NCBI GenBank assembly: GCA_004519485.1
Contig: CP038108.1
Location: forward strand, 1 to 64,000
Direction: 5' to 3'
From: Nannochloropsis oceanica
Taxonomy: Eukaryota; Sar; Eustigmatophyceae; Eustigmatales; Monodopsidaceae
DNA length: 64,000 bases
Shown: positions 21,114-33,400 of the stretch, piece after piece
How the letters are laid out: each line of letters begins with the position of its first letter
Position numbering within the stretch: position 1 is the first letter of the stretch
Translations under genes and position numbers: made by a program
The notes under the pieces: model-generated
Databases searched by the model: none
What the model saw: only the letters and a program-made list of their open reading frames with translations
What the model was told of the DNA's origin: nothing

Positions 21114-24100
21114 ATGGCCAGAAAGAAGAAACATCACCACCACCACCAGGACAAGGAGTATAGCGAGCAGGATATTGACGCCTTACATGAAATGTTAGAT
21201 GGAAAAGTGCCGTGGGGCACGGTAAGGGCGGTTTTATCACGCGAGGATGGAGACGTGGCCAGGTAGGAAGGGAGGGTGGATGGGACATTAGGGACAGATA
21301 GAAGATGGGCACGCAAAAATCGCATCTTGAAAGAACCGATGAAGCAAATCTTAATTTACTTGATGGAAAAGTATAGATTGTACACGTAAAGCCGCCCTGT
21401 ACCGAAGGGTAAGAGGGAGGGAAGGCGGAAGCAGGGATGAATTGATGTGAGAAATTGCATGCTTATCACTTACTCTTTTCAATGTATGCAGAGCTCTGGG
21501 CATATTGCTCCTTATAACAGATGAAGGTAGCAGCGCTGTGGGATGCGACTCCGGCGCTTCGGCTGCCGGTGCCGCCGCCGCTGCAGCTGCTGCTGCGGAG
21601 GTGGAAAAGGTGGAAGGAGAGGTGGGGAAGGAGGGAGGGAAGGAGAGCAGCAAAGAGGTTCGGGACGAGGAGCAGGAGCAGGAAAACGACGACAGTGCTG
21701 CCAATTTATCCTCAGCGGCGTCAAAAATTACCAACCCTTCTTTCATAACTCCTCCTCATCTTCCTTCTTCTCCCTTCCCTCCCTCAGTCGCCCGCCCCTC
21801 ACCGGGAGTGGCGGGACGGAGGGAAGGCCTGAGCTTAAAGGCGTGGGATGAACTGTGCCGGATCTTCGAAGGCGTTCTGTCGCTAGATGCTCTGCACAGA
21901 GTGTACGAGGAGGCAGAGGGGCTGGAGGGAGCAGTCGAGGTAGGAAGGGAGAGAGGAGAGAGGAGGGGAGGAGGGAAAGGAGGGTGGAAGCTGTGGGCGA
22001 TGGTTTGATCTCTCCGCATACGACTGACAGGAGGTGGAACGGATGCTGCAGCAGCAAGACGAGGTCGAGGAATCAGGGGATGACGACAACGAGGGCCTGG
22101 TGGGAGGAGGGGGGAGCAGAGGAGAAGGGGGGGGGGGAAGAGGAGGAGGGGAAGAGGAGGAAAAGCTCCGGCCGTCTTCCTTCTCGACATGTCGTCCCGT
22201 CATCCACAAACATCAGAAGGAGATCGAAAAAATAAACGAGCTAGAAGACAAGAAAGACGACAAAGAGAAAAGAGGAACAAGAAAAGAAAATGAAGAGGAA
22301 GAGGAGGAGGAAGGGGAGGAGGAGGAGGAAGAGGAGAAGGAGAAGGAGGAGGAGGAGGCGTTGGCGTCCCTGAGGGCAATTTTCCCCTCCCTTCCCCCAG
22401 ACGTCTTGAAGTCGATTCTCGCCCAGCATTCAGGTACTCCCGTCCCTCCCTCCCTCCCTCCCTCCCTCCCTCCCTCTTTCCTTCCTTCCCCCGCTCCTTC
22501 CCTGCATGTAAATTGTCCATATTCTCGTTCTTTTCTTGGCTCTCTGTCTTCCCATCTTCCTCCATCTCCCTCTCACATTTTCCTTCCTCCTTCTTCCCCT
22601 CCGTCTCTGCCTTCCTTTCAAGGCAATGCCGACGCGGCAGCTTATGACCTGGTCGGTGGCTCTCCTCCCTCCTCCTCTTTCTCCCCCTCCTCTTCCTCCT
22701 TCTCTTCCGACACCAGCTACCACTGTACTGCAGGTAGGTGGGTGGGTGGGGAGGGAGGGCGCGAGGGAGAGTGGGAGGGGGGGAAGATGGAAGCATGATG
22801 ATGCCACTCGTCTCTTGCCAATTTCTCATGTGATTGCTGTTGCTCCCTTCTCCTCCTTCTTTCTCTCTTTATCTTCCACTCCCATCTTCTTCCTCCCTCT
22901 AGACCTGCGGCAAGGCCCCAAAGGCGGGAGTCAAAAGGCGCGATCCGGCCGACGCGTGCTCTGGGACGGCAGCACCACGAACATGCTCCCCTCTACCTCC
23001 CTTCCTCCCTCCCTGCCCTCCTCCAACTCGCCCTGGGCGCCCGCCTCCTCGTCTCCCGCCCTCCTTCCTCCTCTCTCACTCCCTTCTTGTCCCATTGCCA
23101 GCCCCTCTGCTGCCTCCTTTCCCTCCCTCCCTCCCCTCTCCTACCCGCGTTCCTCGTCCTCGTCCTCGCCTTCTCTCTCCTTACCTCGCGCACCAACCGC
23201 GAGAGGAAGGCGGCTCGGAAGAGGGAGGGAGGAAAGGAGGGAGGGAGGGAGGGAGGGTGAGGTGGGCGAGCAGCGGTTGCGGGCGCAGGGGCTTGCTTGG
23301 TTGGAGGAGGTTTACGGACCGGCCAAAGGCGGATTTGACAGGGCATTGATCAGATCGTTGCTGCTGGAGGTGAAATGGGAGGGAGAGAGGGAGGGAGGGA
23401 GAGGCGGAAGAGGTGGGAGGGAAGACCCGCGCTGTCAAGCTAGATAGGAGAAGGAGGAGGGAGTATCATGTGGCCCTCCCTTCCTCCCTCCCCTCCTTTC
23501 CATTCCCTCTTTCCTTCCCTCCCTCCCTCGATGCGCAACGACGGCGACACAGCAGCAGCCGGGTCGGCCTCTCTGGACGAACTGGATCCCGCCCCTGTCG
23601 AGCATACCCCTTCCACACTCCCATCCTCCCTCCCTCCCTCTCTCCCTCCCTCCTCTTCAGGTCCACAACGGCGACACGGCTGCGACTGAAGCCTCCCTCC
23701 ACGAACTGGATCCGAGCCGCTCGTACCAATGCCGGCGAGGCTGGGAGGCAAAGAGGACAGAGGTGAGGAGGAGGATGGGGGGGGAAGGGAGGGCGGGCGA
23801 GCAGAGGGCTTCAAGGAAGAGGGAGAGTGGAGAAGGAGGGAGGGAGAGTGGGAGAGCAAAGTAGAGCGTAGAGGGCTTATATCGAGCCTTTTCTGCCTGC
23901 ATTAAACTACAGGCCTCGTTCCTGACGACAATCATGTTGCCACTTCGTTCCTTTCCCTCTTCTCCCGGACCTGCGTCCCCCCCTCCTCCTCCCCGCCCGT
24001 GCTCGCCCCTCTCTGCCTCATACCCGCGGACAGGGGGGGGCAGGAGCAAGGGAGGGAGAGAGATGGCGATGGCCTATCGGCAAGCAGCAGCGAGGGAACA

Positions 24101-25093
24101 GGAGGCCATGATGGCCGATTTCAGAAGGGCGGCGACTGCGTACCAGAGCAAAACGTCCTCAGCTGGTAGGGAGGGAGTGAGAGAGTGAGGGAATGAGGGA
24201 GGGAGGGAGGAAAGAATGAAAAAGAATACACTGTCATTTAATGTTTGTCCATTCACAGCACTGACGGCGGCCTCGGGCTACGAGCACCGCAAACGCATGC
24301 AAGAATATCACGCCAGGTGCAGAGGGAGGGAAAGAGGGTGGGAGGGAGATAGGGACGCGAACACTTTACCTGCTGCCCACAAACAATGCGTGTGGATGTT
24401 AATCCTTTTCTCTTCCTTTCTCCTCCTCCAGGGCTGCCTGCGCCCTCCTGCACGAGGTGTGCCCTGCCGTGGAGGTCGGGATGGAGGAGGAGGAGGAGGA
24501 AGGAGGCAGGAGGGGCGGTGGAAGGGTGGTGGCCACGAGAGTGAATGCACGGTGAGGAGGGAGGGAGGGACGGAGGGAGGTGTTTAAGGAGGCCAGAAGA
24601 GGAAACAATGTTTCAAAGAGAAGACAATGGCTGATAGCTGCCTTCCCTTCCTCCACCCTCTCTCCCTCTCCCCTCTCCTTCTTCCTTCCTCAGCCTCCTT
24701 CCTTCCTTCCTCCTAGCGGAACTCTAATCACCCCCCCTCCTCTACCCCTCCCTCCCTCGCTTCCTCCCCCCCCCTGCCCCCAGCCTCCTTTCTGATCCCT
24801 CCTGTCTGACCATTGACCTGCACAGCTTCCGGGTCCCTGAGGCTCTTTCCCTCCTCCACTCTCTCCTTGCCCTCCGCCCTCCCTCCTTCCCTCCCTCCCT
24901 CCGGACGTTGCGGCTCATCACGGGCAAGGGCACGCATTCTCGGGGGGGCAAGTCCAGGCTTGGGCCCGCGGTGCTTGCAGCGCTACAGCGGCAGGAAGGG
25001 GGAGAGGAAGGGCGGGATGGAGGGAGGAAGATTACCAGCGTCTCGATGGACTCGCCGGGGGGGGCGGTGGTGGTGCACTGGAGCAGCCGATGA
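21114..25093 (+). CDS. CUE / DUF1771 / Smr-domain protein, 10 exons
   Basis: The architecture resembles N4BP2-type and plant CUE-Smr proteins, whose Smr domain can nick nucleic acid or act in RNA quality control. Exons: 21114-21262, 21492-21939, 22031-22433, 22623-22733, 22903-23369, 23661-23762, 23913-24165, 24259-24316, 24432-24551, 24784-25093; phases agree, 806 aa. A CUE-like helix set (LRAIFPSLPPDVLKSILAQHSGNADAA, split here as two runs) lies near residues 308-350. DUF1771 (YRQAAAREQE ... SGYEHRKRMQEYH) spans about 613-663, and Smr about 704-806 with IDLHSF and GKGTHS-x-GG-x-SRLGPAV. Long Ser/Pro/Glu-rich linkers separate them. The start MARKKKHHHHH is basic. Exon 2 could hide a further small intron ending at 21786. 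Confidence 0.88.
23531..23597 (+). pseudogene. Decayed copy of Smr-gene exon 6 start, inside intron 5
   Basis: This stretch can be read as RNDGDTAAAGSASLDELDPA against the real exon 6 start VHNGDTAATEASLHELDPS (23661 onward). The last 23 bases of the matched part agree at 20 positions, and the gaps are multiples of three. It follows a CCCT tract that ends in CG where the real exon has CAG, so the acceptor is lost. Confidence 0.8.
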
Positions 25094-25550
25094 CTGCCCA
25101 CCAAGTGAGAAAAATGGAAGAGTGCGAGAAACAGCGGCGGAAAGCCGCGCCCAAAAAGTATGTGATATGCTGTGTACAGAATACATGACAAGACGTCACC
25201 CCAGCCGAAAAGCATAAATGACCCTACAATGGAGGAGAGAGAACATGGGAATGAAGCAGCGGACCAGCGAGTCCTTCACAATTCGGATCAGTACGCAATC
25301 GGGAGGGTCTTTGATTACTTTGGCTACTTTCTGTAACTCATCGCTCTTCCTCTTCTGCCACTCAGTTGTGGTTGTTACTTTCAAGCAGTCACATGCCTGA
25401 GACGCGGGCGCATTCACACAGGCATTAATGCAATTATACACAGCTCACACATTCAGCTATCGTCCTGGCTTCTCCCGAAGCCTCTCTCACCGCAACACCA
25501 TTTTCTCCCGTCTCCTGACTCCCTCATTATCTCTTTCCTCTGTTCCCCCC

Positions 25551-28509
25551 CTACAACTCCTCCCCTCCCCCCTTTGTCTTCCCCTTCTCCGCCCTCCGTC
25601 CCTCCCTCCCCTCCACCCTCTTCTCGATCCTGTCCAAGTGCCTTCTCAGCTCCTTCCCCATGGCCCCAAGGGAATAACGAGCCTGCATGTCCCTCCGGGC
25701 CTCCCTCCCTCGCTCCCTTCCCTCCTCCTGGTGGGTAAGGGTGTAACGGAGGAGGGAGACTAGGTGCGAGATAGAGGGCTCCGCCCACTTGTGACCCTTC
25801 AAGGGAGGGAGGGGGAGGAGGAGGGAGACGGACGGAGAGTCAGGTATGAAGACGAGGGAGGGCGGGCGGGAGGGAGGGAGGGAGGGCGGGAAGGAGGGAG
25901 ACGTACCTTGAAGGGCCCGTCCTGGATCTCGACAAGGCCGTCTGTGCGGAGGGGGTAGCTGTTGGTGGAGGTCATATATTCAGAGGGGCCTAGGGAGGAC
26001 GAGAAGGGAGGGAGGGCGGGTGAGAAGACTGGATATGCGATGCAGAAGTCGAAAGGGAGGGAGGGAGGGAGGGAGGGAGGGAGGAAGGGAGGGGGCACGC
26101 ACCGGACCAGTTGGTGGCGATGATGGGGATCTCCATGGCCATGGCCTCCACGTGCGGTCGGCCCCACCCCTCGCCTCGGCTAGGGAGCACGAAAACGTCC
26201 GCGGCCTGGTAGAGTGCCACGAGGTGGAGGGCTAGAAGGGGAAGGAGGAGTAGGTGAGGATGATGACGGGCGTGTCGTCCTCCCCTCCCTCCGTCCCGCC
26301 ATTCCTCCCATAACGGCACTCACGACACAGACAGACGGGGGCTTGGCAGCCCAAGGCTAAGCATCGACTATGACTCCTCCTTCCTTCCCTCCCTCCCTCC
26401 CTCCTTCCCTCCTTACCGTCCACGCCACTCATTATGTGGACCGGCGGCAGGTCCTGGGGGTAAAGCTTGTCGGGGAAGAACTTTCTGGCGATGTCTCGGA
26501 CCGGAGACTCAAAGTCTTCCGAGCTGAGGGGGAGGAGGTATGTGAGGAGGAGGGAAGAGGGGGAAGGGTGAGAAGAGTGCGTCAACGGGAGGCGGGGATT
26601 GACGCTCCAGCGGACCGACAGGCCCATGCAAGCAGAATAACTCAGCGCTCCCTCCCTCCCTCCCTCCCTCCCTCCCTCCCTCCCTCCCTCTCTCTCCCGT
26701 TCCTACCCATGGTAAGCATTTGTCAGGAGCAGCAGAGCCACATCATCCTCCCCTCGCTCAAACGCCTCAAAATATGCCCTAAGCAGCACGTCATAGCCCT
26801 TCCTCTCCTCGAACTTAAAAACAGAGAGGTACAGGAAGGAGGACGGAGTGACAAAAGGCAGGAGGGGGGAGCGGGGGGAAGAGGAGGAAGAGGAGAGGAA
26901 GGCTTGGAGGGCGGGGTTGCGAGGGGAGAAGAAGTCGGTATCGATCGGCTCGCCAACCACCTGCGGGAAGGAATGAGGGAGGGAGGGAGGGAAAAGGGGG
27001 TAGATTCATAAATGGGCCGAGTCGGCATTGGGGGAAGGAGAGGGGGAAGGGAGAAGGGGAAAGGGATGACCTGTATGTACCTGCAACCGCTCAGCATCTA
27101 CGCCTCCGTCAACGAAGATCTGCTTGTGAAAGGCCGTCGGGACCCAGACTGGGAAGAGAACATACAAAGAGGAAGAGGAAGAGGAGGAGGATGAGGAGGA
27201 GGAGGAGGTTCACTGGCAGTGAGAACATGGGAGGCAACACCGCGCATGCTCTCTCTCTTCTTTCCCCCCTTCATCCCGCCTTGGGGCTCACTTTCGTCCA
27301 TCTTGTCCTCGCTCATCCTCTCTGCCCAGCCCGAGGGCAGGCGGTCCGTCTCGAACATGGTGCGGCCGATGCGGTAGAGGGCGTCGCTGACGAGGGAGGG
27401 AGGGATGGAGATGGGAATGGAGAGGAAGAAAGTGGCTTATTAAGATTCGTGTGAGTAAACGAACAGATCAAGAAGGGGGTCCAATTCCCAACTTAAATTG
27501 AAGGAAAATGAAAAATGCTTCCATACATCTCGATGTACCAATGCCGCGAATCCGACCCCGCCCCTCCCTCCCTCCCCCTCCCTCCCTGCTCCCCTACCTC
27601 GGCGGACACCGTGACGTGTGATAGCGGGGAGGGTACCAAGCCCCCGGCTCGGAATGACAGACGATGATGCTTTCCTTGATGGGTGGCCTTGTCTGTGCGG
27701 CGTGCTGCATAAGCTGGGACAGGAAGGGAGGGAGGAAGAGAGAGTAGGAGGGTGCGAGTCAACGGAAGGAATGAATGGGAAAAGATAGAGATGTGAGTCC
27801 CTACCTGTTTTATCTCGAGAGGCAGGCCTTGTAAAAAGGCGTAGTTGATGCTGTCGCCGTGCTGTTCGCGCAGTGGAAAGACGAAGAAGGGAGAGTTTGA
27901 GCAGATTAATTTCTTCACTTCCTCCCCACTCCCATCATATCATTCCTTCCTCCCACCCTCCCATCCATACGTGCTCGATGAGCACCGATACATTTTGCAA
28001 GGTCAGTGCCTGAAGAAATCCAATCGCCTATCAAAAATAGAGTAAGCACGGGACAAGGAAAGGAGAAGCGGGTGAGGTGCAGTTGTAGGTGCAGGAAGAG
28101 AGGAAGGGGAGGCGGAAGGGGAAAGAGGTGGCCACACCTCGCTGCAGTAGCCACCGCCCGAGTAGAAGGGTGCAAACCAGTACACAGGTGGCAGGGAGGC
28201 GGCCACGGGGAAGAAACCGAAAAGAAGGCAGAGACCTGCGGGTAGAGTGGGCATGAGGAGTGGAATGAAACGGAGGAGAAGGGACCGACAGGACGTACCA
28301 AGGAGCACCATCAGCAAGGATGCAGCCCCCAATAGCCAGCAATCTTGACTTTTTGCTGTGCGTGGGTTTGTTGTTATATGTGAGGCGGCACGTAGAACAG
28401 TACGAAATAGACATCCAATAGAACGTCTTGGCAACGGCCTCGAAGGCTCCGGTCTGAATTGGACTGGAATAACGACGGTCGCCATCACCGCCTTAATCCT
28501 GGCCACCAT
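25551..28509 (-). CDS. GT4-family glycosyltransferase, membrane anchored, 12 exons
   Basis: Retaining nucleotide-sugar glycosyltransferase of the GT-B fold. Exons: 28509-28299, 28235-28138, 28027-27971, 27861-27805, 27713-27598, 27386-27292, 27148-27081, 26960-26707, 26523-26417, 26231-26103, 25989-25907, 25796-25551; phases agree, 506 aa. A hydrophobic segment near residues 57-90 (LLGAASLLMVLLGLCLLFG) suggests a type II anchor, with the catalytic part in the ER/Golgi lumen or, alternatively, on the cytosolic face. Then come FYSGGGYCSE, VCHSEPGAWYPPRYHTSRCPP (split over two runs in the gene), DEIWVPTAFHK, FKFEERKGYDVLL, and the hallmark LPSRGEGWGRPHVEAMA around residues 370-385, which contains the E-x7-E motif of GT4 enzymes. 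The C-terminus is a basic helix. The acceptor substrate is unknown. The first Met (28509) is not certain. Confidence 0.9.
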
Positions 28510-29495
28510 ATACTCAACGCATACAGCGCGGAATGCAGAATATAAGGGCGGGTGTGGTTCGTTCAGAGGGTTGCGGCAGGAGGCTGTGATGGTTATTCAG
28601 ACTTCTAGCTTCTGTCAAAATTGCAGTGGGCGGCGTTGCCTTGCCCCGCGAGATTTTTCATGGGCAATGTCGGCGACGAAGGACTACGCATTCCAAGGTT
28701 TTATGATTACACTGCGCCGTCAGTTGAGCCCGTGAAATGTTTTCTGAACACGCGGGGGGAAGGGGGAGGTTGGCGGCCGTGAAATGAGGCCGCGAAATCA
28801 TTTACTATTTCAACTCAACTGACAGCGCAGTGTAAACACGGAACGCTATCAACTTACGCGCTGCACGCGGGCTACGGATGACCTCTTTCATAGCAGTCTC
28901 CCGAAAATTTGAGTATGTCTACATATATTACGACAGATTGTTGGTAACACGGCGAATATATGCTTATTCTGCACGTGAATTTGAGTTCAGACCGAGGCAT
29001 GAGTGGCGGAATGGAAAGGAGCATACTAGTAGTACCATATGCTCCATACTCTCACCTCATTTTCGTCGGCCTCGGTCATTGGACACAGGCGCTGCTTGTT
29101 ATCATGTTGGGCGCACACCTGCTATAGTGTAGATATATAACGGTAATATTAAGTCAATTTAAGAGTTTGGGGTCAGACAGACCAGAAATGACCGCACACA
29201 ATGTCATTTCCGGCTCCGTTGTTGCAACAGAAGCAGAAACTCGGTGACATGGGATTTGGGCTGAAGAAAGCGAGTTGGGCCGGAAGTCTAAGCCAAATGC
29301 CCCCATCACCCCAGCTCATCAGCCTTCATAAGCTCCAACAGGTGTAGGTCCATCACCGCCCCCTGCAATCCCGATTTCTCCCGTAATGCAACGCAGTATA
29401 CGGTGATGTTACCATCGCCCAATCCGTTGCCCCAAGGTGTTCCTCCTTTGGCTGTTCTCATACGCCTACGCCCCACCCTTACGAACCACAGGAGC
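28510..29495. other. Divergent intergenic region with an imperfect inverted repeat
   Basis: 986 bp between head-to-head genes, with no coding signal. It is AT-richer than its surroundings from about 28880 to 29200 and holds the inverted repeat listed separately. Confidence 0.5.
28709..28833. repeat. 20-bp inverted repeat pair
   Basis: The 20 bases at 28709-28728 (acactgcgccgtcagttgag) are the reverse complement of 28814-28833 with one mismatch. Between them, a CCGTGAAATG-like decamer occurs three times in degenerate form. No open frame lies inside, so a MITE-like element or a large hairpin are both possible. Confidence 0.7.
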
Positions 29496-30143
29496 ATGGC
29501 TGCCCCTAGCAACACCAGCAGCAGTAGCACCGCAGTCATCGGCGGCATGTCGCCCTTATTGAGGAGGGTTTTCTTCTTGTACTTTGCCACGCACATCCCC
29601 ATCACCCTTCTTATCGATGCGCAAGGAGTATCCTCCGCCTTCCACCCCCAAGCCTGCAAGGACCTGCTCGCCTGGTACACCAAGGAGTTCGGAGACTTCC
29701 TCATGGATAGCCCTCCCCAGTGGTTTCGGTCCATCGTGGCTTGCGAACTGCTCTTCCAACTGCCCTTCTTCTTTGTCGCGGTCAACGGCTTCTGGCACGG
29801 CAAGAACTCCATGCGTCTCCCGTGCTTGGTGTACGGTGCCCACGTCGCCACCACCCTCGTTCCCATCTTGGACGCCTTTGCCCACGCTTCGCACCTCACG
29901 CCGGAGCAAAAAGCCATATTGATTGGCATCTATTTCCCCTACTTGCTCGTCCCGCTGCTATTGGTGTGGGTCATGTGGATGCACGAGAGGCCATTTGGAA
30001 TCGAGGGTGAGGTGCCAATGGGGCACCCAAAGGGCGGGGATGCCTCCAAGTGCCCTTTTGCCAGCATGATAGGATTTGCGGCGGCGGAAGGCGTGTCGGT
30101 GGCGCCGTTGGAAGGGGGGAAGGGGGGAAAGAAGGAGAGATAA
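29496..30143 (+). CDS. TMEM97: TMEM97 / sigma-2 receptor-like EXPERA protein, single exon
   Basis: Four-helix ER membrane protein of the EXPERA family, linked in animals to sterol and cholesterol-transporter handling. 215 aa from the ATG giving MAAPSNTSSSS; an upstream in-frame Met at 29403 would add 31 weakly conserved residues. Hydrophobic helices are visible at RVFFLYFATHIPITLLI, WFRSIVACELLFQLPFFFVAV, CLVYGAHVATTLVPI, and AILIGIYFPYLLVPLLLVWVM. The family's acidic residues are present (LLIDAQ in helix 1, ACELLFQLPFF in helix 2). After the last helix comes a tail with SKCPFASM and a Lys/Gly end. It has no intron, like only one other complete gene here. Confidence 0.9.
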   Translation: MAAPSNTSSSSTAVIGGMSPLLRRVFFLYFATHIPITLLIDAQGVSSAFHPQACKDLLAWYTKEFGDFLMDSPPQWFRSIVACELLFQLPFFFVAVNGFWHGKNSMRLPCLVYGAHVATTLVPILDAFAHASHLTPEQKAILIGIYFPYLLVPLLLVWVMWMHERPFGIEGEVPMGHPKGGDASKCPFASMIGFAAAEGVSVAPLEGGKGGKKER

Positions 30144-30499
30144 CTAGAGAGAAGGAAAAGAAAAGAATACTGTGGTTAGAAGACCAACACAGAGTGGAGT
30201 GATGGGCTTGTGATCATTCCTTTTTATCTTTGATATATTTGCTGTTGGTATGCTCCATTGGTCCCAGTCGTCGTCGTCGTCGCCGTCGTCGTCGGCGGCA
30301 CTTGTGTTGGGGTGGTGCTTCTTCATTGGTTTAAGTTAATTCAGGCATACTGTGTTCATTCGCTTTGTTTGTGTGGAGACTTACGATCCAAGAGCCAACC
30401 GCGGGCCTCGCGCGTCTCATGTGTGTCCGCATTGCCAGCACCCGCTTCCCTCTCGCGCTTTGTATTTTCCTTCCTATCTACATGCTGTCGTGTTCCATT
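30144..30499. other. Convergent 3' intergenic region, TMEM97-like / GNPTAB-like
   Basis: 356 bp of non-coding sequence between two gene ends, with a short GTC/GCC trinucleotide run near 30269-30297. Nothing else is visible. Confidence 0.5.
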
Positions 30500-33400
30500 C
30501 TAGTCCCTCTTGTGCCCTCCCTCCCACGCCCGCGTATGCGCCCCCTCCCCACCTCCCCCTCTTCCACTCGTGGCACCTTCCAGTAAAGAGGAAGCCGCGA
30601 GCAGAGGCGAGGCCGAGGTAAGGCGGGAAACCCTCTCCTCCCTCTCCCGCACCCTCTCCCTCTCCTCCTTCCTCTGCTGATCCTCCTCGTCCTTCGTGGG
30701 TGAGACTTGCATATGTGCCCCCTCCCTCCCCTTCCCCCCTTGCCCCCCTCCCTTGCATTCATCCTCTCCTTCCTCTTCTTGAGGGCCATCCAAGGACGAT
30801 CGGGGGGAGAAAGAGGAAGGGTAGAGGCAGTCGTGGATGGTCATGAGGAGGAGGAGGAGGAAGGAGAGGGCGAGGCCGACTTGAACCCAAAACAACTTCC
30901 GGCTGGCGCTGTGGTACTCGTCCAAGTACAGGAATCTGGAAGAAGGAAGGGAGGGAGGGAGGGAGGGAGGGAGGGAGGGACGGCGAGTGGATAGGCGACC
31001 CTGGCCCTCTGGAAGCAGTTAGCTCTGCACGTGTGTCTCCCAGGGAGGATACTCCTCCGTTTTTCCCTTCCTCGCGTGCTCTTTCTCACCTGTTTTCCAA
31101 GTGCAAGGGCAGCTCAAATTGGCACCTATCTGGGAACAAGGACAAGAAGAAGTTTTGCAGCAGGCCGAAGGTGTCGTGGGAGGAGTAGGAGGACTTGACG
31201 TCGTCGTTGAGGCAAACGAATTTGGTGCGTTTTGCGCGGATGGTGTTGAGCTACGGGAGGAGGGAGTCAGGGAGGGAGGGAGGGACATTTGGGGGGGAAG
31301 ATGTGAGAGACTGTAAGGATTTAGGGAGGGAGAGAGGGAGGGAGGGAGGGAGGGAGGGAGGGAGGGAGGGAGGGAGGGCCTTACCTGTTTCCTTGTCTGG
31401 TCGATGTCGTCGCTGAGCATTTGGAAGGTCACCTGGAATTTAGAGGAAGGAGAGGAAGGAGAGAAGGGAGAGGAAGGAGAAGAAGGAGAGAAGGGAGAGG
31501 AAGGAGAGGAAGGAGGGGGAGGAGGAAAAGGAGAGGAAGGAGGAGGAAGGGGAGGAGATGAAGAAGGAGGAGGAGGAGGGGGAGAAGGAGGAGAAGGAAG
31601 AAAGGCAGAAGGAGGAGGAAGAGGAAGGATTAGGGTGAGATTTGGCATGGCCACCGAGTCAATGAAGGGAGGGAGAGAAGGAGGGAGGGAGAGCATGCTG
31701 CTTACCTCTTCCACCTGCCCGGGTATCCAGGGACCCTTGCGTCGGACGTGTTCCTGCAAATCATTCTGGACCTAGGGAGGGAGGGAGGGAGGGAAGGAGG
31801 GACGGGGGGAAGAAGGGAGCGAAGTGAGGCAGGGAGGGAGGGAGGGAGGGAGGGAGGGAAGGAAGGAGGGACGGGGGGAAGAAGGGAGCGAAGTGAGACA
31901 GGGAGGGAGAGAGGGAGGGAGGGAGGGAGGGAGACACGTAGATATATACCTTCGGGCAGGAGAGGAAGGACTCTAGAGTGACTCGAGGGTCACCCTCCTG
32001 GGAAACGCGCCGGTACTTTCCGTTCTCTTCCTCCTCCTTGTCTTCTCTCTCCTTGGAATCCATGGCCGTGGCGATGGAGGAGGAGGAGGAGGAGGAGGTG
32101 GAGGAGGAGGATGAGGATGATGACGGGATAGGTGTGACAGACACAGGATTGGAGTCCCCGGAGGACCCTGCCTCCTCCCCTTGTCCCCCTTCTTCTCCAT
32201 CGCCCTCCTCCCCTTCCTCCTTAATCGCCGCATGCCAAGGCGCTCCTTCCGTTCCTACTTCGATTCCCATCATTTCCCCCAGGCGACGCCTCCACCCACT
32301 CCCCCCTCGCTCCTTCCCTCCGTCCCTCCCCCCCTCGAGCATGCAGCCCTTGATCTCCATCAAATACTCGTAAGTCGGATCCCCGCCCATTCCCAACGCT
32401 GCCAGCGTAATGAGCTGAGGGAGGGTGGGAGGGAGAGAGGAAGGAAGGAAGGGAAGGCATGGGTTAGTGGGGGCTGGGGGAAGGTAGGGAGGGAGGGAGG
32501 GAGGGAGGGAGGGAGGGCGGGAGGGAGGGAGGGAAGGATGGCTTACTTCGTTGTCATCCAGGTAGCCGTCTCTATTCAAGTCCAGGTGGGAGTGCCAGAA
32601 GGCCTGCGAGGAAGGGAGGGGAGGAAGGGGGTAGGGAAATGAGAAGGAGGGAGGGAGGGAGGGAAGGAGGGAAGGAGGGAGGACCGACCTTCATGTCGAG
32701 GGGGTGGGCCTTGTGCAGGTTCATGAGGTAGTAGTAGAAGGAGAAGGAGTACTGCATGTCTTTGGGCGAGCGGAATCGGTGCGAGGAGGTGGCGTCCCAT
32801 TCTGAGAGGAGGGAGGGAGGGAGGGAGGAAGGGAGGGTGAGATCATTAAGAACCGCCAATACACAAGATTTTTCTTTTTTAAAAAAAGCCTACAGCCTCT
32901 CCTCCCTCCCTCCCTCGGCCCCTCCCTCACCCTGCTTCCAGCGTGCTTGCATTTCCTCCACCAGCCCCTTGTCGATCATGTGCGGCATGTGCGCCGGGAC
33001 CTTCCGGGCATCGGGTCCGAAGGCCTGGGGAGGGAGGGAGGGAGGGAGGTCAGGTGGAAAGCAGGGTGAGAGAAACGAAGGGAGGGAGGGGAGGGAAAGG
33101 TTCCTGCCTACCTTGTGATAGAGGCGGTTGACATGACTGAGGCTTTGGCCGAACGTGTCCAAGAGACGCCGGTGTACCCCCACCCTCCCTCCCTCCCTCC
33201 CTCCCTCCCTCAGTCCCTCCCTCCTTTCTCCCCCCTCTCCCTCCTCCTTGATCGTGGCCATGAGCACGCGATGCCAGTAGAGAAAGTCTGCCCTACGCGC
33301 CTCATCCTCCCCCTCGTCCTCCCTCGGGCCCTGCAGTGCCAAAGCCCGACGCATCCACCCCTCCGTCCCTTCCTCCCTCCGATCCTCGTCCTCGTCACCC

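Noticed and set aside
21787-21939. Extra intron ending at CCCTCAG within Smr-gene exon 2
   Set aside because: The acceptor looks good, but the frame is open across it and no matching donor in the right phase was compelling; left as one exon with a note.
22200-22829. 209-aa minus-strand frame with Pro/Arg-rich content
   Set aside because: Antisense shadow of the Smr gene's low-complexity linker.
31973-32373. 131-aa plus-strand frame
   Set aside because: Antisense of GNPTAB-like exon 20, whose Stealth/EF-hand context and phase are clear.
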